A stretch of 64,000 nt of DNA, taken from Theileria orientalis strain Shintoku (Eukaryota; Apicomplexa; Aconoidasida; Piroplasmida; Theileriidae). The translations under genes were made by a program, and so were the position numbers. Below, in pieces: positions 9,988 through 21,000 of this stretch. Numbering within the stretch: the stretch's first letter is position 1; every line of letters begins with the position of its first letter. The stretch is taken from the NCBI RefSeq assembly GCF_000740895.1, contig NC_025262.1:674001-738000 (forward strand), given 5' to 3'. The notes beneath the pieces were generated by a model. It searched no databases. It had not been told where the DNA came from and saw only the letters and a list, made by a program, of their open reading frames with translations.

Positions 9988-12091
9988 CTATCCTATCCTC
10001 TTAATGTACACCTTTTCCTCGACGCTGTGTAAATAGTCTTGATGTTGTTTCCCTAGCAGGTAGAAGAAGTATTTATCCTTTACTCCTGCTCTGTTGAACG
10101 ACTGCGACACATTAATAATTTTACTTTGCGCTTACCTGTGTTATGTTTGACACTGCTACGTTGCTTAGCGATTTCAGGTTCTGTCGTAAGAACGGTATGA
10201 AGAGGCTGTAGAACTTTTCATTTTTGAAGCCCAAATATGCCACTGAGCGCAAACAGCTCGTCAGATCCTCGATGGTAAACCTAAGTTTCCCTTCATCATC
10301 TCACTAAGCTTACCTTTTAAAGTTGTCGCATATCTTGTAGCACAGGTGCTCAAGTGTCGACCTCGTCGAGTTCGGGTCCATCGGGTCCGCGTTTTCGTAC
10401 ATCTGATTGTGGATCCACTTCGGCGGCACGAACGTCGACGTGTGCAGCAGCCTATTTCTTACGTTCCTCCTCTTTACCACTATCTTTGTCAGCTTCACCA
10501 GGTCCTTCAGGAACAGCGCCAATTGTGCGTTAGTCACGTTCCCGTCCATGTATTCCCTCACAAACCTACGCCATTATTATTGTCGTTGTCATCATTATTA
10601 TTGTCGTTGCTATTATCATTATTATTGTTGTTGTTGCTATTATCATTATTATTGTTGTTGTTGCCATTATCATTATTATTGTTGTCGTTGCCATTATTAT
10701 TGTTTATGCATAATTATCATTTCTAATACCAACCTCTTCGTTACGTTCTCCAGCAGGTGATCGTCTATGCTCTTCCTACACGTTGCCAAAAACGACACTG
10801 CAGACCTCAACTACATCACGTGATTCAACTCTGCCATTTACCTGTTCCACGTCGAAGTGCTCCATTACTTCCGACTTATACAAATGCTTAAGTGCATATG
10901 ATATCAAATTTTTAAATTCCGGTTCCAGGTGATGTATTCTCAACTATATATTTTTTTAATCTGATTCTGGTCACTTACGTATATCATTGCGTCCAGGATA
11001 AACACCATTTGACCGCAACTATACAGCTGTTCATCTGTTCCCTCAAACTCCACTCTCTTCGGCTCCTCAATCACTTCATCTGATTCATTAGAGTAATATT
11101 GTATATACTTTAGCCCCTCAACCATTACTCCACTCGCCTTTCCACCTCTTAATCCTACTCCTTGAACATAATTTATCCCTTTCTCTTCTTTTTTAAAATA
11201 GTTTCCATAGTCCATTGCTTTAAATATGAGTGTGAGCTCCTTTGAAATTTGATTAAAGAATGTTATGTGCTCATAGTTTAACAACGAATATGCCTTCGCC
11301 AGCTTCGTCTTATCGTAGGGTCTCAGAATCCCTTTGGCTAAGCAGTTAGTCAACACTCTAACGTTCCATTAAAAAATTTTCTCTTTACCTGGAGAACGCT
11401 CTTATCACTTCTTCATCTCTATCTCCCAATTTGCCAAGGTTATACAGTATACTTATTAAATTAGTCGGCTTAATTTTCCACGCATTGTCCTCCAATAGCT
11501 CAAAAACCACTGGATCCAACTTATTTTTTGATCCAGCGTGTACTAAATATTCCAACATCCTGGCCAATTAAATTATTTATATAAATAAACACACCTCGTG
11601 AATACTCTTATTTCCCTCGGTATGATGTTATATATATTTGAGGTCACTGATTTCACGAAATACCTCGATAAGGGCACTGATGACTTCCCTGCTGATATTA
11701 ACACTCTTGCTATTTCCGAAAATGCCACTAGTTCATCTACTGACTCCTCGCATACAACTTCACATTCTTCTTCACGGGCCAACCTTTCATTCAATTTACC
11801 CAGGTACTTGTTCCAAAACTTTTCTTCCAGCTTCTCATACTTGTGTATCTTCGATAAAAACGCCGACTGTTCCACGAATGTGTGTTTATTATTCAGAAAT
11901 TCATTTGCGATAGACGCCACGTTCTTGTGGACACTTTCGTCTGTTCTTGAATGGTCGATTGACCTTTCAAGTCTACTCAGCAGCCTGTCGAATTCTCCAC
12001 TTCTATGATTCTTTGCGTAACTCCTTCTTGCCACCCAATTAGACAAGTCTGACCTGCTTACTAGTCTCGGTATCATAAATAATCTATTCAT
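9988..12091 (-). CDS. Helical-repeat protein with probable mitochondrial leader
   Basis: Eight exons join in frame: 12091-11595, 11559-11390, 11358-10979, 10943-10842, 10810-10734, 10565-10314, 10280-10136 and 10101-9988, giving 578 residues. The N-terminus is basic and lacks acidic residues early on (MNRLFMIPRLVSRSDLSN, then WVARRSYAK), as in mitochondrial presequences. The rest is a run of amphipathic helices with spacing like the helical repeats of FASTK/RAP-type organelle RNA-binding proteins (for example KTKLAKAYSLLNYEHITFF). No RAP domain is visible at the C-terminus, so that family link is inference. The intron at 10566-10733 carries a 27-bp tandem repeat. The start lies only 12 nt after the stop of the upstream ClpR-like gene on the same strand. 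Confidence 0.7.
10572..10697. repeat. 27-bp tandem repeat inside an intron
   Basis: Three 27-bp copies (10617-10643, 10644-10670, 10671-10697), one 24-bp copy (10593-10616) and one partial 21-bp copy (10572-10592). On the plus strand each copy starts CATTATTATTG; on the gene strand it is built of AAC, AAT and GAT triplets. All copies are multiples of 3 nt and could read as Asn-rich peptide, but in-frame stops just after the donor make splicing necessary. Confidence 0.9.
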
Positions 12092-12103
12092 CTCCGCTCC
12101 TAT

Positions 12104-13159
12104 CTACTTAATGTCCTCCAGTATCTTATCTGCCAATCCAAAATTGACTGTTTCCTAATTCACGCAAGTTGTTTTCCTATAATCTCACCTGCGAATCCAT
12201 GTAATCTCCTCTATTTATTCTCTCCAATATTTCTGACGTTTCCTTGTTGCACGCTTTTGATAGCACGTTAACTATTGCCTTCCTTGCCTTCAGTATTTCG
12301 TCTGAATATATTGCTATGTCCTCCGCCTGCCTGAACGATATCGTCGCTGGAGACTGCCTCAGTAGTGTATATGATCTCGGAAGCACGTATCTCTTTCCCG
12401 GTGTTCCAGATGCCAATATTATTGCTGCTGGACCGTACGCCTAAGTGCGTTAACTCATTTTTATTCAATACCTTTCCCAGGTTTATCGTTATTACATCGT
12501 TCTTCAGGTAACTACAAGTTTATATTAAGTCAACTCATCCTACTTTATAACATCTACTATGTTCAACGCGTCTATTTCCGATGTTGACAATCCTTCCTCC
12601 TTTGTGTGTTCATTATCCGAGTTTATATATCTGAACATCCATCTTCATCCGTGTTCTTACATTTTAATTGGCTTCTCTTGCGAATCGTAATCCAAATACA
12701 AAAGTTGACTTATTACTAGATGTGCTACCTTAAAACACGTTTCTTAATTTTAAACTTACTGTTTGTTGTATTGGATATCCTATGTACACAATCCTTTCAC
12801 TTAGAAGAAGCGATGGTAGATCCGGAGGCCTCGATTTATATGCTATATCATTATTCATCTAATCTTAACTTACTTGGGTGTGGAAAACTATTTATGTGTG
12901 CAGAGAATCCACTCTTACTATCAACTATATTGTTAATTCTATATATTTTTGATATAAATGACAGCTTATCGCAGGATAAAGAGTTAGCTTTAAATATTTT
13001 CAATCCAAATAATGGCAATTGGTTTCTTATTGACTTATAATTACTATGGAAGAATGTATTTTTTTTATATAAACGATTTAAATCAAAGAATCCTGTACAA
13101 TAACATCCCAATGGCACACATAAGTATAATATAACATATGATATTTTTAATCTAAGCAT
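12104..13159 (-). CDS. ClpR: ClpP-like subunit lacking catalytic Ser and His (ClpR type), apicoplast-directed
   Basis: Seven exons join in frame: 13159-12874, 12842-12760, 12728-12661, 12630-12544, 12511-12472, 12440-12189 and 12154-12104, giving 288 residues. Residues 1-20 form a signal peptide (MLRLKISYVILYLCVPLGC), followed by a basic transit-like stretch to about 90. The rest follows ClpP: PDLPSLLLSERIVYIG, then LVISQLLYLD, then IYINS, then ASGTPGKRYVLPRS, then RQAEDIAIYSDEILKARK and NFGLADKILE. Where ClpP has the nucleophile in GQAASMGA this has GKAYGPAA, so Ser becomes Gly; the catalytic His position (MIHQP) reads LLRQSP, so His becomes Arg. It is therefore a structural, non-proteolytic ring subunit, as known for plastid and apicoplast ClpR. 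The exon chain is supported by continuous ClpP similarity across every intron. Confidence 0.88.
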
Positions 13160-13327
13160 TTATTTAGTAAAAACATAAAATCTATATGTAAACACAGAAT
13201 ATATACTCTATATACCAACACACTGACACAATATGTGATGTTCGTAAACACATTAAGTTTTTAACAGAATACAAAAACAAAACAATGAATATACAATATT
13301 AATACATAGGCAAACACACATATAATA

Positions 13328-14027
13328 TTAATTTTCATCTTTCATACAGCCAACTGCTTTCGAGTTGGCAACCAGTTCCACATACTTCTTGGTTTCCGTT
13401 GCAAGTTCTGCCATTTCCTCCTGGGTCCTATTAATTAATGTTTTTTAAAAACAAAGTTTAGACGAACTTCAGAGTCCCTTCGTTGTTATCAACCTTCTCG
13501 TAAATGGAATCTGGGTCCTCCATATCATCCTTCTTCCTCGGTATAATATGAGCATGAAGGTGTGGAATCGTCTGACCGGCTTCAGGTCCATCCTATAATT
13601 ATTGTAATTTTAACATTAAAATATAATAATGTTATACTTGAACAATGATTGAACAAGATGTTCCCTTGTACATCTTCTCGAGAGATTCGGCTACTACCTG
13701 AACCAAACAAGACCAATCGTAGATCTCCTCAGGAGTTAGATCCTTATACCTCTAAAAGGCATTAATTAATATTACGATTTTACTGGCAGTCTGAATAACA
13801 ACATATTATTATGTTATATATCGACTAATAAAACACACATTCACAACTCTTAAGGGTGAAACCAATGAGTGGCCAGGCGCAAATGGTTTTATATTTACAA
13901 AAGCATAGCTCAATTTAGACTTTGCAAATACTTGGGAGTTGAATATCTTGACAGGCCCAAACTGGAAGAATTCAACAGTTTGAGGAATCTTCAAAAGTTC
14001 AAAGGGTATCGCAGCACGAATAGACAT
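13328..14027 (-). CDS. HIT-family hydrolase, FHIT-like
   Basis: Four exons, 14027-13839, 13751-13638, 13592-13468 and 13427-13328, give 175 residues. The N-terminal half matches the FHIT pattern FGPVKIFNSQVFAKSKLSYA followed by VNIKPFAPGHSLVSPLRVV. The active-site triad is present as GQTIPHLHAHIIPRK, the HxHxH motif of nucleotidyl hydrolases that cleave dinucleoside polyphosphates such as Ap3A. The C-terminal exon reads EEMAELATETKKYVEL, like the FHIT tail. The last intron has two consistent donor/acceptor choices that differ by a few residues (LKT or LKF before the EEM segment). FHIT is favoured over HINT because of the spacing between the strand segment and the catalytic motif. Confidence 0.85.
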
Positions 14028-14441
14028 GAACTTACGGATCTCTGTGTGTATAATAAATCAAGAAGTGAAATGTATGTAAAAATTTTTTAGGGTGTGGTGT
14101 GAGTGGTGTAAGATCCGACAATTTGTGTTTGAATATGATTTTAAATCAACCCATTAAATTTATATAATGTTATGTATTATTATGTGCAATGTATTTAATA
14201 TGTAAGTAGATTCATTTGACTTCCGCAAAGTTGGATTCTATATAAATGTACCAATATTTCCAAATATCAAACCATTACACCATCTGTAAATCATTATATC
14301 CTTTTAAATTAGTTTTCACAACAACACTTTCAAATATAAGCATTTTACTGCAAATCGTAGATTTAATCTGATAACCTATTCTTTCTAATATGTTAAGTCT
14401 TATACCTTGTAATTATAGCACCTTTTCAACTGTAAATTATT
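14028..14441. other. AT-rich divergent promoter region
   Basis: About 410 bases between the starts of the HIT gene (minus) and the helicase gene (plus). I see no gene or RNA in it. It must carry promoters in both directions. Confidence 0.6.
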
Positions 14442-17400
14442 ATGGGTAGAAGAGATAGGTCACATTCTTCACACAGGAACCGGTCGAGAAGTACTCGAAG
14501 GGAAAGGAGCAGAAGCCATAGAAAAAGCGATAGAACACATTCTTCTCGAAGAAGAGATAGATCGAGAAGCGAAGAAAGAGATAGAAAAAGAAGATCGCAT
14601 AAACATCGCAGAAGTTATTCATCATCAAGTTCATCTCCAGAGCCAAAAAGAAGTAAAAAAGAGGAAAAGGAGTATGAAAAACCAGTGATAGTTGAAGAAA
14701 CAAAGCAGCCAGATGCTGCAAAGAAGGAAAATAAGACGGAAATGGACCAAAAGAAGCTTGACAGACTGAACAGATTTAAAAAACTGGCAGAGAGTAGAAA
14801 CAAAGCAACTAACGATCAAAAGAAGACAGTGACAATAAAGATAGCAGCTGAAATAAACCAGAAGCAAGAAAAGAAGATACTTTCAGCCTTTCAAGGGATT
14901 AATGAACCAGCTTACGAGGAGAAGACGATAGTGGAGGAGTTTGAGGATGGAATAGACCCCCTGGACCATTTTATGTCGAATCTGGAGTTAGAGGACGATA
15001 TCGTGTACGATCAGCCAGAATCGGTGCCTGAAGTAGCAATTGACACGTCGAAGATCGCAACGCTGGACGATGTACTGCAATGGTCGGCGGAGCCAGCACC
15101 GGAGGAGGCGGAGGCGGACGGAGTAGACGAGCACGAGGAGGAGTTCCTGTCAAAACTGCTTAATAAAACGAAGACAGATAGGCCTGAAAGGTTCGAGGAC
15201 GACGACGAGGAACGAGAACGCTATTTCAGCGACGACGAATATGATCCTTTGAAGGTGTCGATGGGCTCAGAATACACAGAACTGCTGGCCAAAATTAAGA
15301 GCAAGAGGGAGCTTCCGAGAGTAGATCACACGAAGATAGAATACATGCCCTTTAAGAAGAACTTCTACGTGCAGGTCTCGTCGATCACGAACATGAGTGA
15401 GCACGAAGTGGACGCGTTCAGAAAGGCGAACGGAAGCATACGCGTCTACGGGAAGAAGTGCCCGCGGCCAATATCGAGCTTCTCGCAGTGCGGCCTCCCG
15501 GACCCGATTCTGTCGATTCTGCAGAGGCGTGACTACGAAAAGCCGTTCCCGATTCAAATGCAGTGCATCCCTGCGCTGATGTGCGGAAGAGATGTGATAG
15601 GCATAGCGGAGACAGGTAGGATGGCGTAGTAGCATTAGTTATCACTGCTGTTAGTATTAGTAATTAATGTTGGTGCTAATGCCAGTATAGTTGGTACTTC
15701 TAGCAGTGGCATCAATAACAATAGGAGTAACAGCAGTATCAGTGTTAATAGTTGCATAGCCCCCGATTACTAAAATACTGGAGTTAATAAATACATGTAG
15801 GATCAGGGAAGACGTTGGCGTTCCTGTTGCCGGCGATTCGGCACGCGCTGGACCAGCCAAAGCTGAGGGAGAATGACGGAATGATAGTGCTGATAATAGC
15901 GCCGACGAGGGAGCTCATCATGCAAATCTCGAATGAATGTAGCAAGCTCTCAAAGTCGGTGGGACTGAAGACGCTGTGCGTGTACGGAGGAGCAGGAATA
16001 GGAGAGCAGCTGAACGCGCTGAAAAGAGGAGCGGAGATAGTGTGCGGGACGCCAGGAAGACTGATCGACGTCCTGACAATAAGTAACGGCAAGGTCACAA
16101 ACCTGAGGAGAGTGACCTTCCTGGTGCTGGACGAAGCAGACCGAATGTTCGACATGGGATTCAGCCCGCAGATAACAGCAATCGTGGAAAACATAAGGCC
16201 AGACAGGCAGACGGCGCTGTTTTCAGCGACGTTCCCAACGTCAATAGAAAATCTGGCGAAGAAGATACTGAGTAAGCCGCTGCAAATCATCGTGGGACAG
16301 AGAGGAAAGAGCGCATCGCAAGTGGACCAGCACGTGCTGGTGATCAACGAGGACAAGAAGCTGCACAAGCTGCTTAAGCTGCTGGGAGAGTGGCACGAGC
16401 ACGGAAGCATCATCATATTCGTCAACAGACAGCTGGACGCAGACAACCTCTTCACAGACCTGCTGGTCTACGGATACGAGTGCGCAGTGCTGCACGGAGG
16501 ACAGGACCAGACAGATAGAGAGTTCACGCTCCACGACTTCAGAGAGGGGAAGAAGACAATACTAATCGCAACGTCAATAGCAGCACGAGGGATCGACGTG
16601 AAGTCTGTGGTGCTGGTCATCAACTACGCAGCTCCAGACCACTTCGAGGACTACGTGCACAGAGTAGGGAGGACGGGCAGAGCAGGGACGATAGGAACGA
16701 GCTACACGTTTCTGACGCCCGAAGAGGCGCCGAAGTCGCACGACATCATCAAGGCCCTGAGGCTGGCGAGTCAGGAGGTGCCGAAGGAGCTGCTTCAGAT
16801 ATCGCAGGCGCACCTGGCGACGATGGACGGAAAGGTGAAGTTCCGAGGAGGGTTTGGCGGCAAGGGCTTCAAGTTCAACGAGACGGAAAAGTCGCGCCAG
16901 CAGCAAGAGCGAAGAAACGCAATCAAACTGATGGGTAACGACTAGATAGGCAGCTAGATATTTTACATCATATTCAGTTATAATGGATTATGGTACCCAG
17001 TTATTCAACGACAAACTATGATACAGGCAACTAGATATTGTTATGTCAACAAATTGTGTATAAAATAGCTAATGAGTAACTTTTAGGCCTAATTGAAGAC
17101 AGCGATAAGGAGGAGGAGACTGAAGAGGAGGAAGCAGAAGCAAGTGTTCCACAAAAGGTATTCATAGTATTGATACTAGTGCTACTAGTGCCATTAACAC
17201 TTCTGTTAAAACAAAACTAATTTTAATGTAGGCAATTGCGGCACTGCAAACAGCAAAGGAACTGGCGAAGCAGTTTGAGAAGACGCCAATAGTAAGTTGC
17301 CACTGATACCATTGATATAACGTTGTTTAGAATCAGCCGACGCCTATGATCAAGGGGCTGTCGTGCGCAGGGTACATCGACGCGACCACAGGAAATACGA

Positions 17401-17809
17401 TCGACGAGTTCGACATCAACAACTACCCGGACTCGGTGAGAGTGAAGATAACGAACAGAGAAGTGCTCTCGAGAGTGGCGGAAAACACGAACGTTAGCCT
17501 GCAGGTGAAGGGCTGCTACATCCCAGCAGACCCCTCCACGAGGAACCTTGCGCTCATGGCAGGGTCCAAGGGGCTGTACATTGAAATCGTAGGACCATCT
17601 GTAATCTCGGTACAAAGAGCAGTGTAAGTACTAGATATAGGGCGTAGATAGACTCGTTTGGACCGAACTTACCCATATTATGTACTTACTTATTGGCAAA
17701 AACATCCATTCTTTTCAGAGGTGAACTGAAGATGATTGTACAGTCGACGATGGCGCCGCAGCCCACGCAACCGGGCACGAAAATGACCGGACGCTACTCA
17801 GTGTTATGA
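14442..17809 (+). CDS. PRP5: DEAD-box RNA helicase, PRP5/DDX46 type
   Basis: Six exons, 14442-15615, 15801-16934, 17087-17157, 17232-17291, 17331-17623 and 17719-17809, encode 940 residues. The likely role is ATP-dependent remodelling of U2 snRNP during prespliceosome assembly in the nucleus. An RS-type domain fills residues 1-70. Acidic segments at about 180-260 include a DPLDHFM motif. The Q-motif region (FEKPFPIQ-like, here YEKPFPIQMQ) precedes the core. Core motifs: AETGSGKT across the first intron (Walker A, about 389-396), PTRELIMQI, GTPGRLID, VLDEADRM (about 501), SATF, HGGQDQTDRE, and HRVGRTGRAG (about 677-686). The C-terminal exons hold the KH-like tail seen in PRP5/DDX46 (NNYPDSVRVKITNREVLSRV). 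The RS domain plus this tail make PRP5 more likely than DDX42. Confidence 0.92.
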
Positions 17810-18024
17810 AAACGAAAAAAACAGTCCTTGTAATGTGCTTAATTGCGTTTTATGTACATGTGTAGACAGTTGCACGACATCAGGGCAGCCAGGAGTAGAA
17901 ATGGGAAAAAAGGATTTAGAATCCACACATTTGTAAATTATGCTAACTAAATAATATGTAAAATATTTTTTTAAAAATAAAAATGGAAAATTGACATATT
18001 TGAACCAGTATTGTGAGTTTGGGT

Positions 18025-21000
18025 ATGGATGTGTACGAGTCTGATCACGACCTCAAACACATCCCCGTAGTTCCACAACTAATATCCCTGGGTCTCAACC
18101 ATTCGCTCTGTATATCGAGGACGAAGGTGACAAACCCTCCGTCTAGCTCGAGGAGGACGAAGGACGGAGCCAAACACACAGTTTCGCACTTGAATGTGTA
18201 TTCCTGGGGGAAAGTGCCCTTTAACTGCCTAGGTCAGGGCGTGGACGTGAGCACTTCCGAGTATCCGAAGATAATACCCTTCTTCAGCGGCAGGAAAATA
18301 GCCCAGGTGGCCTGCGGAGACTACCACTCGGCAGTGCTGGTGAGCTCCTCGAAGCAGCACCCGAACGCCGGCACCGTTTTCACGTTCGGGCTGGGAAACT
18401 CGGGAAGGCTGGGCTACCACATCGACACAAATTCAGACGTACTATCGCAGCAAATAGGCACCGAGGATAAGGATGAGCCTTCCTGGTGCACGCACACCCC
18501 GCAGCCGGTTGGGCTCTCAATTGGACTCAGGAACGCAATCGTTTCAATAGCGTGCGGCGCTAACCACACGCTTGTGACAACTGTCGACGGGTGTGTGTAT
18601 TCTTGGGGAATGGGAGCGTATGGAGTGCTGGGAACGGGGAGCGTCGCCAACAGATACAACCCAGTGAAAGTCGTGTTCCCCTCGGACAACATATTCATTT
18701 CCAAGTGCTGCGCAGGCTCGAGACACTCAATGGCCCTGGACAAGGAGGGGAACGTGTGGTCTTGGGGCTACGGAGGTACGCTCAGGCCGACTCACGATGT
18801 TTAGGAAATGGGAGGCTAGGGCTCGGGAGCACGAGAAACTACTACACGCCTAACCTCATAAGGATCTTTGACACGTATGAAGTGTTTCAAATATCATGCG
18901 GAGACTCGCACAGCGCGTGCTTGGACAGGTTCGGAACAGTGTACACCTGGGGGTGTTGCCGAGGAGGGAAGCTAGGGCTGGGAAAGATAGTTTCGGACGT
19001 GCTGGAGCCGGCAGTGGTTGAATCTCTCAAGGGAACGCACATAATACAGGTTGGTGCAGCAGAAATATGGTATATGCTAGTTGTGTTCAAACCCTTTATA
19101 TAACTGAAAATTGTAGATTGCTTGCGGCACTGGGAATACTCTTGCGCTATCCGCATCAGGGAAAATATACCAATGGGGGTGTACATTAGGGTTTAACAAG
19201 CAGTCTGAGGGGCTAATTTCAAACATAGATTATGTGCCGCAACCTGTCCCAGACACGGGGTTCAAGAACGTGTTCATAGCCGCAGGGCCTTACAGCTGCG
19301 CAGCAATAAACATTTTCGGAGATCTTCTAACTTGGGGGCTGGGAACGGGGTATCGGCTGGGCCACGGAGACTCGAAGGACCACGTAAGGTTTAAAGCAGC
19401 ATTACTTAAAATTTAGGTGGCTCCGAAGTTTGTATCGCACCTGAGAACTAGAATATACATTGACACACTGCTGAAGGTATACGACGAGACTCCGATGGAG
19501 TTGCAAGATAATGTCAAGGCCGGCGCAACTAACGCGCACGACGAGAAGAGAATACAGCAGATCGCAGTGGGAGACGGCCACGGAGTGCTGCTCACGTGCA
19601 ATGGCACAGTGTACACTTGGGGAGTGAACAACGGCACAGGCTACAACAGCACAAAGGACCAGATAGAGGTATCCACCAAGTTCACACTCTGTTTTAGAGT
19701 TACTCGGAGCCGATGCTGTTTAACCACTTTTCCTCGAAAATCTCTAAAATCGCATGTGGGTCGAACCACAGTTTAGCAATAACGGTAAATGGGCTCCTGT
19801 TCACCTGGGGATGCAACGATAATGGACAGCTAGGGCAGGGTGACCTGAGATCGCGAGTGATACCGGACCACGTGCCTTACATTGAGAACTGCATAAACGT
19901 CTTCGCAGGAGTCGACAACAGCGGATGCATATGCTCCTCGAACCACGAGGACTTCATGAAGGACGATTACGGGACGCTGTGGGTGTTCGGGTCCTCCAGC
20001 TGCGGTAAGCTGGGCCTGGGCGAGGCGCTGACGTCGACTGTGATGACGCCGAGGGAAATCACAACAGTAACAGGAGTGTACAAGCTGGCTCTAGGTACGT
20101 GGATCTGTGACCAAAGGACGATGTAGGAAGTATGCATTCAGTAGTTCTTACTCACGAGGGGTCGCTGTACTCCGCGGGCGCTGGAACGGGAGGGAGGCTG
20201 GGAACCGGAGACACCAGCAACTATTTCGTGTTCACTCCGGTCAAAACGGAAGTTAAGTTCGTCGACGTCTGCGCCGGGTCCTCGCACAGCCTGGCGATTT
20301 CTGTGGATAACGAGCTGTACGGCTGGGGAGAAGGGAAGTACATTTGTTCGGACGAGAAGCATGTTCTTGAGCCAACGCTGATGGAAGTGATACCATCTCC
20401 CACGGGAGAGGCAAAGGTGATATCGGCGGTGGCGGCAGGGAACCATTCGCTGGTGCTCACAAATAGCGGATACGTAGGTCAAACGATCTAACACTGGTGT
20501 TTAGGTAGCTGCATTTGGAAATAACACCTATGGACAGCTCGGAGTGCAGCTGAGCATCAAGAGCTCGGCAAACAACTTCATAAAGATGCCGTCCACAGTA
20601 AACCTCGACGCAAACGTGACGTGCATAGCCACCTCGAGATACTTTTCATCCTGTTCAACCCTGTAGGTTTAGACAAATTTAGTACATGAGTTCATCCGTT
20701 TATAGGAAGGGGGACGCCTATTCTTGGGGATTGTCGTCAGACGATAGGCTTGGAGTAGGATTTACGAACAACAAGGTTGTATACGCGCCCACAACGGTTA
20801 GTAACCGAGTCAATCATTGGTGTTCAGATCGTCAACACGAGCATGATCGGGGACATGATGGACCAGTTTGAGCTTGATTCGTACAAGTATACCTCCATGG
20901 TGAGTTTAGCGGCTGTGAATAGACAATGTTAGAGCGGATATGAGAATTTGATAAACTATTTTCTTGATGAGCTGCACTATTCAACGGACCCGCAGAGCGT

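Noticed and set aside
9513..10032. Hydrophobic plus-strand frames upstream of RNR1
   Set aside because: They are Phe/Leu/Tyr runs from T-rich DNA, lack conserved features, and overlap the 3' exon of the helical-repeat gene.
10346..10760. Leu/Ser- and Tyr/His-repeat frames on the plus strand
   Set aside because: These are the tandem repeat of the minus-strand intron read backwards.
12720..13040. Plus-strand frame MCYLKTRFLILN... with a signal-like start
   Set aside because: It is antisense to the ClpR exons, which have continuous family similarity.
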